Positions 1-6,873 of a stretch of DNA of 7,706 nt are shown here, in pieces. A model generated the notes under the pieces. It had not been told where the DNA came from, searched no databases, and worked only from the letters and a program-made list of their open reading frames with translations. The stretch lies in NCBI GenBank assembly GCA_035711465.1, contig DASTCC010000314.1, positions 1-7,706 of the forward strand, written 5' to 3'. Within the stretch, counting starts at the first letter, position 1, and every line of letters starts with the position of its first letter. The position numbers and the translations under genes were made by a program. This stretch comes from DASTCC01 sp035711465 (GTDB lineage Bacteria; Acidobacteriota; Vicinamibacteria; Vicinamibacterales; SCN-69-37).

Positions 1-1066
1 CCGCCTCCAGCCTCCGGGCGATTGCCGGCTGCTCGTAGGTGATCGGCACGGCTACCACCGGCACGCCGGCCGCCAACGAGTCCAGAACGGTGTTGAGGCC
101 GGCGTGCGTCAGCGTCAGGCTCGCGCGCTCGAGCAGAGCCGTTTGAGGAGCATAGGGCACGACCAGCGGGTCGCCCGGCAGGCTCGCCGCCTCGGCCTCA
201 GTCAACCCGCCGCCGTGGCTCACGACGACCTGCGCCTTCAGGGGCCGGCAGGCGTCGCAGAATCGACGAAATACCGCGGCCCGGCTGTTCTGCAGCGTGC
301 CGAGCGACGCAAAGACGATCGGCCGGCCGTCCAGACGATCCCAGGGGAACGGGATCTCTCGCGTTCTCGAGTCGCGGAGCGGCCCGACGTAGTGGAACGA
401 CTCGGGCAGCGATCGCCTTGGAAAGTCGAGCTCGCGCGGCATCTGGGAGATCTGCGCCAGGCGCGAGAACGAGTCGTCGGGCATCTCGTGCGCCGCCAGC
501 CCCCAGGCTTCCCGATACCGTCTCAGTACCGCCGCCACCCGGCTCGTGGTCCAGTCGGCGACCGCATAGCCCAATCGGTTTCTGACCCGCGCGAAAGGGG
601 AGTCGCGGTAGCGCCACCCGGTAAAAGGCGGCGGCGCGATCTCATCTCGATTCAGCGGCAGGGCCGGGCAGACGGTCACGAACGGACGACCAAGGTGCTC
701 GGCCACCGAGCCGCCGGCTGGTTCCGTCTGATCGACGATCAATGCGTCGATGGCGAGCCGCTTGATCGCGGCCGGCGCGTCCCTGCAGATCGCCTCGGTC
801 GTCTTGGTCACCTCGCCGACCGTGAACCGCAGCGCCGCCGATCCCTTGAGCCGGCCGAGCGCGGCCAATGACTGCGGCAGCCAGCCCTTCGGAAAGACGT
901 CCTCCCCGATCGGCTCGAACTCGAGGCCCTCGGATCGAATCTTCTCCTCCAGATCCAGCATCTGCAGGTACGTCACCCGATGACCGCGAGCGATGAGCTC
1001 GCGGCCGAGCACCGCCATCGGATGGATGTGGCCGGAGACCGGAGGGCTGATGATGCCGAAGTGCAT
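1..1066 (-). CDS. CrtX-like MGT-family UDP-glycosyltransferase (partial, C-terminus off the left edge)
   Basis: Translating the minus strand from ATG at 1066 gives 355 uninterrupted residues before the window ends. The protein is a GT1/GT-B glycosyltransferase, which moves a sugar from a nucleotide sugar (usually UDP-glucose) to a lipophilic acceptor. The N-terminal acceptor domain opens with MHFGIISPPVSGHIHP, the usual first beta strand and GH loop. Residues about 135-140 (ALPLNR) and 205-230 (AQISQ...ELDFPR...FHYVGPLR) resemble zeaxanthin glucosyltransferase CrtX as I remember it. The donor-binding region shows SLGT (254-257), APQ (306-308), THAGLNT (320-326) and GVPVVAVP (334-341), with EQ (345-346) where many homologues have DQ. 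Members are about 400-430 residues, so roughly 50-75 are missing here. The ATG shares one base with the stop of the upstream desaturase gene (TGATG) and has only a weak Shine-Dalgarno, which suggests translational coupling. The acceptor is unknown; a carotenoid, sterol-like or other lipid aglycone is likelier than a macrolide. Confidence 0.9.
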   Translation of the reverse strand, partial: MHFGIISPPVSGHIHPMAVLGRELIARGHRVTYLQMLDLEEKIRSEGLEFEPIGEDVFPKGWLPQSLAALGRLKGSAALRFTVGEVTKTTEAICRDAPAAIKRLAIDALIVDQTEPAGGSVAEHLGRPFVTVCPALPLNRDEIAPPPFTGWRYRDSPFARVRNRLGYAVADWTTSRVAAVLRRYREAWGLAAHEMPDDSFSRLAQISQMPRELDFPRRSLPESFHYVGPLRDSRTREIPFPWDRLDGRPIVFASLGTLQNSRAAVFRRFCDACRPLKAQVVVSHGGGLTEAEAASLPGDPLVVPYAPQTALLERASLTLTHAGLNTVLDSLAAGVPVVAVPITYEQPAIARRLEA

Positions 1067-2178
1067 CACCAGTCGGTCAGCCTGAAGTACTGACGCTTGG
1101 CTTTCTGGTAGAGCGTCCGCAGCGATTGCCAGAGGCTGGGGCTGGTGCTGTCGAGATACGGCGATCCCGGCGCGACCGCCCCGATCAGCCGCCGGTAGGC
1201 CCGGCCGAGGTTGTGGTACGGGATGCCGGGGAAGTAGTGATGCAGCGCGTGATAACGGAGCCCGACCGGCGCCCAGATCTCGGTCCAGAACGCGCCCGGC
1301 GTGTCGATCGAGTCCGCGAGCTGGCCGTGGCGATCGCGCGGGTGCCCGTCCGTCTCGTAGTCGTGCGCGCCGAGCACGCGCGCCGTGTTCACGAAGCTGG
1401 CGATGCCGACGACCACGGCCCAGACCACGAACGCGCGCCACGGCAGCGATCCACGCACGGCGAGAATCACCGGTATCGCCCACAGCGCCAGGATCACGAT
1501 CTCCCACCGCCGCATCTCGGACGCCTGCGCCGGCGTGACCGCGCGGCGATACAGCGGGTTCATCGCGAATGACGACGCCCGCGCTTCGAGCAGGCGATGG
1601 AACGCCGGCACGAGCAAGCCGATCGGCGACAGGATCAGAAACCGCATCACCAGCGCCGGCGGCACCAGGAACGACGACTGAATCGCGAACTGCACGATCA
1701 ACCGCCGCGACTTTCTGAACGGCAGATACTCCGGATCGTCGCGGGTGCCGTACGTCGACAGGCTGTGGTGGCTCTGGTGCACGCCGACGTAGGTGAACGA
1801 CGGTAGCAGCAGCGGCACGCCGAGGACGAGATTCCAGACGGTCTCGAAGCCCGGCACCGCCCGGCGCCGCAGATGCGTGATCTCGTGCGTGAAGCAGAGC
1901 CCTCGGTAGAACGCGAGCGCGGAGATGACGATCGCCGTCATCTGCTGCCAAGAAAACGGCGCGCTTGCGACCGCCCACACGAGCGTCGCCCACCCGAGCG
2001 CCGCGCTGCCGAGCATGTCGGTCCAGAACAGCGCCGCGTTCGGCGTGTGCAGGTCGGCGACGAGGCGGCGCGAGAGCGCGTCGAGCTCTTCGCGCAGTCG
2101 AGCGAACTCGGCCGGTCGGTGTTCGGCGGGTGTTGCAGTGGCCACGTGGCGCCAGGTGTCGCTGGAGGAGGTCGACAC
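1066..2178 (-). CDS. Membrane fatty acid desaturase family protein
   Basis: The 370-residue protein has the three histidine boxes of the membrane di-iron desaturase/hydroxylase superfamily (PF00487): HEITH at 98-102, HQSHH at 134-138 and HALHH at 310-314, with an extra HD at 272-273. Hydrophobic segments near 57-73, 80-95, 117-130, 165-192, 226-241 and 248-262 fit a polytopic inner-membrane enzyme whose His boxes face the cytoplasm. Members use O2 and an electron donor to put double bonds or hydroxyl groups into acyl chains, sphingoid bases or carotenoids. The length and box pattern look more like an acyl desaturase than the shorter CrtW or CrtR carotenoid oxygenases, but the substrate cannot be read from sequence. 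The start is GTG at 2178, the first possible start after an in-frame stop near 2236. No clear Shine-Dalgarno precedes it, and GTG at residue 12 is an alternative. The gene is translationally linked to the glycosyltransferase, so the two proteins probably act on the same molecule. Confidence 0.9.
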   Translation of the reverse strand: MSTSSSDTWRHVATATPAEHRPAEFARLREELDALSRRLVADLHTPNAALFWTDMLGSAALGWATLVWAVASAPFSWQQMTAIVISALAFYRGLCFTHEITHLRRRAVPGFETVWNLVLGVPLLLPSFTYVGVHQSHHSLSTYGTRDDPEYLPFRKSRRLIVQFAIQSSFLVPPALVMRFLILSPIGLLVPAFHRLLEARASSFAMNPLYRRAVTPAQASEMRRWEIVILALWAIPVILAVRGSLPWRAFVVWAVVVGIASFVNTARVLGAHDYETDGHPRDRHGQLADSIDTPGAFWTEIWAPVGLRYHALHHYFPGIPYHNLGRAYRRLIGAVAPGSPYLDSTSPSLWQSLRTLYQKAKRQYFRLTDW

Positions 2179-2299
2179 CGTCTGAACCGGGTTATCGGGT
2201 GCGTCGGCAGGGAGCTTTAGCGACGCAAACTCCTGTTAAAACATGACTTAGGCCGTCGTTCCTCGGCGCGGTGGCCGGCCTCGGCTCGACCGCGTGGGA
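2179..2299. other. Intergenic gap upstream of the desaturase operon
   Basis: These 121 bases separate the end of epsI from the desaturase start; both genes lie on the minus strand. The gap should hold the promoter of the desaturase-glycosyltransferase operon, but I find no convincing -35/-10 pair. On the minus strand there is a TTTAAC hexamer near 2235-2240 and an AGGAG at about 2229-2233 that is too far from the GTG at 2178 to serve it. A GGCCGGCC palindrome lies at 2274-2281. I see no hairpin followed by a T-run that would end epsI transcription. Confidence 0.4.
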
Positions 2300-2950
2300 C
2301 TATTCTGGCAGAAACGCGGTCAGTCTGGGCAGCATCTCGGTGATGAAGTTTCGGGCGTTGTCTTCGGCCAGGGCCTCGCCTTCCGCCGTGCTCGCAATCG
2401 GCGTGGTCACACGCACGATGGAGCCGTCGGTTCGATTGAGCCGCATGGCGTCGTACATCAGATAGAACTTGCCCCAGTACTCGCCGCCGACGATGCGGCC
2501 GTGACTCTGGTACCAGTAGAGCACCAGCTGCTTGTCGAGACCCTTCTGAATCACCACCCGCTGCACGACCATCGGCGCCGTGGCGCCGGGCCGCGGATCG
2601 GGCATGCTGATCATCCCTGCGGAGATCGGCTGCCAGCCCGCCCCGGGCAGACAGTTGAGCGGCGAGTGGATGGTGTCGCCCTGACGCTGGCTCTGCCAGT
2701 AGCCGACGAAGATGCCGACGCCGGGCCGGCCATCGGCGTAGTAGACACGCGTCATGTAGTCGTCGGCGCCCAGCACCTTCTCCACTTCGGGCGCCATCGG
2801 CGGCATTTCCTTGCCGCGCCAGTCTCCGAACAGCATCGGAAACTCGGCAAACGATTCGCGGAGCGGCACGTTCTCCTGCCGGTCGGCGCGGATCACGGCG
2901 ACGCCGGCGAGCAGCAGACAGACGAGGACGATGACGACACGCTTCTGCAC
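2300..2950 (-). CDS. epsI: Exosortase-associated protein EpsI
   Basis: The 216-residue protein matches the EpsI family (DUF3485, PF11984). EpsI accompanies or is fused to type A exosortases in exopolysaccharide/PEP-CTERM loci; its biochemical role is not settled. The N-terminus has one hydrophobic segment (about 5-20) that would act as an uncleaved anchor or signal, leaving the rest in the periplasm. Diagnostic motifs are IHSPLNCLPGAGW (94-106), with the conserved His95 and Cys100, YWYQSHGR (145-152), and YLMYDAMRLNRTDGSIVRV (163-181). Length is normal for the stand-alone form. The start is GTG at 2950, four bases after the exosortase stop. A purine-rich GGAAAGAG inside the last exosortase codons can serve as its ribosome binding site, so the two genes are co-transcribed and probably coupled. 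Starting later would remove the hydrophobic N-terminus. Confidence 0.95.
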   Translation of the reverse strand: MQKRVVIVLVCLLLAGVAVIRADRQENVPLRESFAEFPMLFGDWRGKEMPPMAPEVEKVLGADDYMTRVYYADGRPGVGIFVGYWQSQRQGDTIHSPLNCLPGAGWQPISAGMISMPDPRPGATAPMVVQRVVIQKGLDKQLVLYWYQSHGRIVGGEYWGKFYLMYDAMRLNRTDGSIVRVTTPIASTAEGEALAEDNARNFITEMLPRLTAFLPE

Positions 2951-2954
2951 GGGA

Positions 2955-3860
2955 TCACGCTCTTTCCGGCTGGCTGACCGGCTTCGCGATCTCGAGCGGC
3001 GCCGCCGGACGGCGCGACACCAGCAGGATCACACGATGCACGGCCATCATCAGCGCGAAGGCGACGACGAACACGACCCAGCCCGAGAACTCGTGAAAGA
3101 ACCCCTGCGCCGCTTCCGGGCCGTACCACTGCGCGGCCATGCCGGTGCCGGCGACGCGCGCGCCGTTGGCGACGATCGCCACCGGGATCGCCGACGCGAC
3201 GATCACGGCGCGAACCCAGGGACGGGGATCGGAGAAGTAGCCGAAGACGATGGCGAGCGTGATCAGCGAGATCAGCGAGCGGATGCCCGAGCACGCTTCG
3301 GCGACCTCGAGCGTGGTGTTGGCGAGGATCAGCACGTTGCCTTCGCGCAGCACCGGAATCTTGGCCGCCGACATGCAGAACTCGCCGAACTCCGAGGCGA
3401 AGAGCTGCAGCGGAAACGCGATCTGCTGAAAGATGATCGCCGGGATCGGAATCATCAACAGCAGGAATCCGATCGGGAACGCCAGGATCTTGAGGCGCCG
3501 CCAGCCGTACAGATACAGCACGATGCCGATCACCGCGCCGACGATGGCGATGCGGCTCAGAAACAGTTCCGCGCCGAGGAGGCCCGCGAGCAGCACGCCC
3601 ATGCTGCCGATGAGCACGACCAGGCCGAACGCCGACGACTGAATCGGCGTCGACGAGAACTGCGCCCGACGCTCCCACGCGAAGTACGCGGCGAGCGGGA
3701 TGATCAGGAATCCGTGCGAGTAGTTGCCGTCGTTCGACCAGGCGTCGAAGAGCCGGACGAAGACCTGCCAGAACACCAGCACGAGCGCGCCGGTGATGAG
3801 GGCGGCGGCCAGCAGGACGCGCGAATCGGTGCGGAGAGCTGGGGGCGTTGGTTCCGTCAT
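2955..3860 (-). CDS. xrtA: Exosortase (type A-like, XrtA/EpsH family)
   Basis: This 301-residue polytopic inner-membrane protein is the predicted cysteine transpeptidase/protease that recognises PEP-CTERM tails of exported proteins, the Gram-negative counterpart of sortase. The family's three invariant residues are present: Cys190 in EACSGIRSL, Arg235 in NGARV, and His256 in FHEFSGW. The early YSHGF motif (47-51) and the IPIP segment (137-140) are also typical. Several hydrophobic helices lie at about 15-37, 50-61, 78-96, 100-118, 125-150, 195-208, 216-232 and 260-281. The type A label rests on the adjacent EpsI, the exosortase-A-style amidotransferase and the PEP-CTERM substrate in the window. 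I chose ATG at 3860 because it gives the normal family start (MTEPTPP then the first helix) and has GGAAG five bases upstream. The frame stays open another 99 codons, but that stretch is low-complexity and would run into the start of the divergent deacetylase. The short gap to epsI implies one transcript. Confidence 0.95.
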   Translation of the reverse strand: MTEPTPPALRTDSRVLLAAALITGALVLVFWQVFVRLFDAWSNDGNYSHGFLIIPLAAYFAWERRAQFSSTPIQSSAFGLVVLIGSMGVLLAGLLGAELFLSRIAIVGAVIGIVLYLYGWRRLKILAFPIGFLLLMIPIPAIIFQQIAFPLQLFASEFGEFCMSAAKIPVLREGNVLILANTTLEVAEACSGIRSLISLITLAIVFGYFSDPRPWVRAVIVASAIPVAIVANGARVAGTGMAAQWYGPEAAQGFFHEFSGWVVFVVAFALMMAVHRVILLVSRRPAAPLEIAKPVSQPERA

Positions 3861-3891
3861 GCGGGCTTCCGCGGTCAAACTAAGCAAGCTT

Positions 3892-3913
3892 CGGGACCCA
3901 CGGTCGGGTCCCG
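3892..3913. repeat. Inverted repeat, 8-bp perfect stem, 6-base loop
   Basis: CGGGACCC (3892-3899) and GGGTCCCG (3906-3913) are exact reverse complements around a six-base loop. The hairpin would lie in the 5' leader of the exosortase transcript, about 32 bases before its ATG, or could be an operator. There is no T-run on either side, so it is not an intrinsic terminator. Confidence 0.75.
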
Positions 3914-3968
3914 GCGCGGCATCTTCCAAGTAACGGACTCGTAACAGCTTATCGCAAATCGATGCCCC

Positions 3969-3990
3969 TGGCCGGGTCGCGGCCCGGCCA
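3969..3990. repeat. Second inverted repeat, 8-bp perfect stem, 6-base loop
   Basis: TGGCCGGG (3969-3976) and CCCGGCCA (3983-3990) pair perfectly around a six-base loop, followed on the plus strand by an A-run (the stem's final A plus four more, 3990-3994). The run reads as A on plus and lies 5' of the stem on minus, so neither strand has the stem-then-U layout of an intrinsic terminator. Stem and loop lengths match the hairpin at 3892-3913. Confidence 0.7.
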
Positions 3991-4074
3991 AAAAGACGCT
4001 CCCCGGCGAGACTTTTGTTCGCCTCACGGCGACCGCAAAAGCCATCCGCTTCCGGCCGGCGATAGGATTTCTCC

Positions 4075-4836
4075 ATGCCGCGAGTGACGACCCGCACCGC
4101 GCCTCGCCGCTGGCGACGGCTGGTCGGCATCCTCCTCGCCGGCGCCTTGCTCGCCATCGTCCTGCGCGAGATCGTGAACTCGTCGACCTACCAGCTCTTC
4201 GGCGACTACGTCGCCCGCCTCGACACGACCGACCGCGTCGTCGCGCTCACGTTCGACGACGGGCCCGATCCGGTGCAGACCCCGATGATGCTCGATCTGC
4301 TCGATCGCCACGGCGTGAAAGCCACGTTCTTCATGATGGGACGCAACGTCGAGCGCCACCCGCAGGTCGTGCGCCAGGTGCTGGCGCGAGGGCACGAGGT
4401 CGGCAATCACTCGTACTCGCACCCGAAGCTGATCTTCATGTGGCCGTCGGCCGTGCGCGAGGAGATCGAACGCACCGATCGCGCGCTGCGCGATTCTGGC
4501 GCGACCGGCGACATTCCGTTTCGTCCGCCGCACGCGGCGAAGTTCGTCGTGCTCCCGTACGTGCTCTTGCAGCTCGGCAAGACGAGCGTGCTCGGCGACG
4601 TCGATCCGGAGGAATGGAAACGGCCGGGCGCCGAGATGATGACCGCCTCGGTGTTGAAGCAGGTGCGGGCGGGATCGATCCTCGGCTTTCACGATCCGAT
4701 GGGCGAGGACACTCGACGCGCCGTCGATGCCGTCGTCACCCGGCTCGTCGCCGACGGCTACGCGTTCGAGACGATGTCGGTGTTTCTCAGGCGCCGCGGG
4801 CAGCGGTCTGACGCGCCGAGTGCGGCGCCGCGTTGA
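4075..4836 (+). CDS. Membrane-anchored polysaccharide deacetylase (NodB domain, CE4)
   Basis: The 253-residue protein has a basic N-terminus, one hydrophobic helix (about 16-30) and a NodB/CE4 domain, so the enzyme probably faces the periplasm. CE4 enzymes remove N- or O-acetyl groups from polysaccharides with a divalent metal. Motif 1 is TFDDGP (59-64), with Asp61 the likely base and Asp62 a metal ligand. Motif 2 is HSYSH (112-116), supplying both metal histidines. Motif 3 is RPPH (150-153), where the aromatic residue usual after RPP is replaced by His and the following Gly by Ala. Motif 4 is DPEEW (177-181). Motif 5 is LGFHD (203-207), with catalytic His206. It lacks the C-terminal DUF3473 extension of the deacetylase typical of exosortase A loci, so it may be a different subfamily. 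The ATG has AGGA seven bases upstream. Neighbours imply action on an exopolysaccharide. Its last 50 bases overlap the end of the convergent amidotransferase gene; both overlapping tails are unconserved. Confidence 0.93.
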   Translation: MPRVTTRTAPRRWRRLVGILLAGALLAIVLREIVNSSTYQLFGDYVARLDTTDRVVALTFDDGPDPVQTPMMLDLLDRHGVKATFFMMGRNVERHPQVVRQVLARGHEVGNHSYSHPKLIFMWPSAVREEIERTDRALRDSGATGDIPFRPPHAAKFVVLPYVLLQLGKTSVLGDVDPEEWKRPGAEMMTASVLKQVRAGSILGFHDPMGEDTRRAVDAVVTRLVADGYAFETMSVFLRRRGQRSDAPSAAPR

Positions 4837-6703
4837 GCCAGCGCACGAGCGACCAGATCGCCCAGAGCGTGTAGCCGTGATTGGCGCGGCCGGCGCAGTG
4901 CGCCTCGAAACGCGCGCGGATGTCCGCGGCGTCGAGATGATTGCCGGAGAGCGATCGCGACCCCAGGACTTCGTCGCGGAACATCGCCGCGTTGGGGCCG
5001 GCGATCCATTCGCCGATCGGCGCGGTGAAGCCGCGCTTGGGCAGCTGCCACAGCCCGGCCGGGAGCCGCTGTTTGGCGAGCTTTCGCAGCAGTGCCTTGC
5101 CCTGACCGCCGACCTGCTTGCGCGACGCCGGAATGCGGAACGCGAGCTCGACCAGTCGTCGATCGAGGAGCGGACAGCGCACCTCGAGCGCGTGCGCCAT
5201 GCTCATGCGATCGACCTTCACGAGCGGATCGTTCGGCATGTAGACCTTGAGGTCGGCGTACTCGGCGCGCTGCACGGCGTCGTTGGACGGACACGTGCGA
5301 TACGGCTCCGTGACGGCCGCGTAGACCGGGCTCGTCTCGGCGGCGCGATCCGGCGCGAGGCCCATCAGCCTGCGCGCTTCGGCCGGTTTCAGGAACGCGA
5401 GATCGGCGTAGTAGGCGCCGGCGGGATCGCGGCCGAGGTTCTCGAGCAGCGTCCCGGCGCGGAGCGGCTTCGGCAATCGTTGATGCCGCGGCCAGCTGGC
5501 GCCGAGGCGGCCGGCGACGGGACCGAGCGCGGTCGGCATCACGCGGCGCGCGCGCGCCTCGAGCGCGTGCGGGACGTAGCGGAAGTCGTAGCCGGCCCAC
5601 GATTCGTCGCCGCCGTCGCCGCTCAGCGCGACGGTGACGTGACGCTTCGCCGCGCGCGACACGTACCAGGTCGGAATCGCCGACGAGTCGGCCATGGGCT
5701 CGCCGAGTCGTTCGACCACGGGACCGATCACTTCCTCGAGACGCGGCTCGATCACCTCGGCGTGATGCTGGCTGCGGAAGTGACTCGCGACGAGCGCCGC
5801 CGCTTCGAGCTCGTTGTGCTCCTCCTCGCCAAAGCCCACCGTCGTCGTCACCAGCCGATCGCCGAGCGCTTCGGCCATGTACGAGACGACCAGACCCGAG
5901 TCGATGCCGCCGCTGAGGAACGCGCCGAGCGGCACCTCGCTCTCGAGCCGCGAGTGCACGGCAGTGCGGAGCGTCTCGTCGATCGACTTCAGCAGCTCGT
6001 CGTCCGGCCGATCGTCGGTGTCGAACTCGGTGACGTCCCAGTACTTCTGCGTTTCGATCGCGCCGTTGCGAATGCGCAGCCAATGTCCGGGCGGCAGCTT
6101 CCAGACGTCACGGTAGACGGTGCGCGGCGCCAGAAAGTACCCGAGCGAGAGATAGCCTTCGAGCGACGTGAGATCCAGATCGCCGCGCCAGCCCGGCGCG
6201 TGGCCAAGCGAGGGCAGCTCGCTCGAGAACGCGAAGACGCCGTCGTTGGCGGTGTAGAAGAGCGGCTTCTTGCCCAGCCGATCGCGAGCGGCAAAGAGCT
6301 CGCGGCGTCTGCTGTCGTAGATCACGAACGCGAACATGCCGTCGAGACGATCGACGCACGCGGGGCCGAACTCCTCGTAAGCGTGAAGGATGACCTCGGT
6401 ATCCGAGACGGTCCGGAAGACGTGCCCGCGCGACTGCAGCAGCGGACGGACGTCGCGGTAGTTGTAGATCTCGCCGTTGAAGACGAGCCACACGGTGCCG
6501 TCTTCGTTCGGCATCGGCTCGTGACCGCCAGCGCGATCGATGATCGCCAGGCGGCGATGGCAGAGGGAGGCGTGCGCGTCGTGCCAGAAGCCTTCGCCGT
6601 CGGGACCGCGATGCGCGAGCGCGTCGGCCATCGCCTTCGCGTGCACACGCGCCGATGGCGGCAGCGGTCCGTCGATTCCGAAGAGGCCGGCGATGCCGCA
6701 CAT
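4787..6703 (-). CDS. asnB: Exosortase-associated asparagine synthase-type amidotransferase
   Basis: The 638-residue protein has two domains. The N-terminal glutaminase (Ntn, GATase type II) starts MCGIAG, so Cys2 becomes the nucleophile after Met removal. It continues with HRGPDG (31-36), HRRLAIID (49-56), FNGEIYNY (75-82) and SDTE (100-103), the glutamine-binding set. The C-terminal ATP-pyrophosphatase synthetase domain has SGGIDS (264-269), LSGDGGDE (360-367), and DRMSMAHALEVRCPLLD (498-514). It would take ammonia from glutamine and amidate an activated carboxylate. Length and context match exosortase A system-associated amidotransferase 1 (TIGR03108), thought to modify an exopolysaccharide or its sugar precursors rather than make free asparagine. 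I chose ATG at 6703 over the in-frame ATG at 6715 because activity requires Cys at position 2; the later start has no strong ribosome binding site. The gene converges on the deacetylase with a 50-bp overlap and diverges from the PEP-CTERM gene. A possible -10 (TACAAT, 6863-6858) lies about 155 bases upstream. Confidence 0.95.
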   Translation of the reverse strand: MCGIAGLFGIDGPLPPSARVHAKAMADALAHRGPDGEGFWHDAHASLCHRRLAIIDRAGGHEPMPNEDGTVWLVFNGEIYNYRDVRPLLQSRGHVFRTVSDTEVILHAYEEFGPACVDRLDGMFAFVIYDSRRRELFAARDRLGKKPLFYTANDGVFAFSSELPSLGHAPGWRGDLDLTSLEGYLSLGYFLAPRTVYRDVWKLPPGHWLRIRNGAIETQKYWDVTEFDTDDRPDDELLKSIDETLRTAVHSRLESEVPLGAFLSGGIDSGLVVSYMAEALGDRLVTTTVGFGEEEHNELEAAALVASHFRSQHHAEVIEPRLEEVIGPVVERLGEPMADSSAIPTWYVSRAAKRHVTVALSGDGGDESWAGYDFRYVPHALEARARRVMPTALGPVAGRLGASWPRHQRLPKPLRAGTLLENLGRDPAGAYYADLAFLKPAEARRLMGLAPDRAAETSPVYAAVTEPYRTCPSNDAVQRAEYADLKVYMPNDPLVKVDRMSMAHALEVRCPLLDRRLVELAFRIPASRKQVGGQGKALLRKLAKQRLPAGLWQLPKRGFTAPIGEWIAGPNAAMFRDEVLGSRSLSGNHLDAADIRARFEAHCAGRANHGYTLWAIWSLVRWLNAAPHSARQTAARGA

Positions 6704-6873
6704 GGCGACGATCATTTCACCACGGCTGGTGCGTTCGCGCCGGCCCGATCTGCAGACGCGTGGTTACAGTTCTGTGGACGGCACCGCCGCGGCGCGGCCG
6801 ATCGACGTGATGGCGGACGAAAGTCTGCGCCGAGTCCGACAAGGGCGAGCGGCGATGATTGTAAGTCTTTTTA

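Larger units (their letters stand above)
3861..4074. promoter_or_regulatory. Divergent intergenic region between exosortase and deacetylase
   Basis: These 214 bases must hold the promoters of both the minus-strand exosortase operon and the plus-strand deacetylase. They contain two perfect 8-bp hairpins (listed separately) and an AT-richer stretch at about 3923-3960. On the minus strand, GGGGCATCGATTTGCG (3968-3953) has the GG-N10-GC spacing of a sigma-54 promoter with an intact TTGC, but other consensus positions are poor. A sigma-70 alternative on the same strand is TTGCGA, 17 bases, then GTTACT, also weak. On the plus strand I see no convincing promoter hexamers, only the deacetylase ribosome binding site AGGA at 4064-4067, seven bases before its ATG. 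Confidence 0.5.

Noticed and set aside
104..871. 255-codon plus-strand frame opposite the glycosyltransferase
   Set aside because: It is the antisense shadow of a well-supported GT1 gene and has low-complexity Arg-rich composition.
2138..2154. Cluster of short palindromes (GTGGCCAC, GCCACGTGGC, TGGCGCCA) near the start of the desaturase gene
   Set aside because: They lie within coding sequence and are expected often in GC-rich DNA; no spacing or repetition suggests an operator.
2811..3944. 377-codon plus-strand frame opposite the exosortase and epsI
   Set aside because: Its composition (Arg, Asp, His, Gln-rich) is typical of the antisense of a hydrophobic GC-rich gene, and no family motif is visible.
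3969..3994. Intrinsic terminator (GC-rich hairpin next to a run of A/T)
   Set aside because: On the plus strand the stem is followed by A rather than T, and on the minus strand the T-run precedes the stem; neither neighbouring gene ends there.
3861..4157. N-terminal extension of the exosortase by 99 codons to 4157
   Set aside because: The extension is Arg/Ala-rich without family similarity, overlaps the start of the divergent deacetylase, and the ATG at 3860 has a good ribosome binding site and the normal family N-terminus.
4758..6083. 441-codon open frame on the minus strand inside the amidotransferase gene
   Set aside because: It is a shifted frame of the same strand, rich in Arg and Ala, without recognisable motifs, while the main frame has all AsnB motifs.
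6704..6715. Amidotransferase start at the ATG at 6715 (four extra residues)
   Set aside because: Class II glutaminase domains need the catalytic Cys exposed right after the initiator Met, which only the ATG at 6703 provides.
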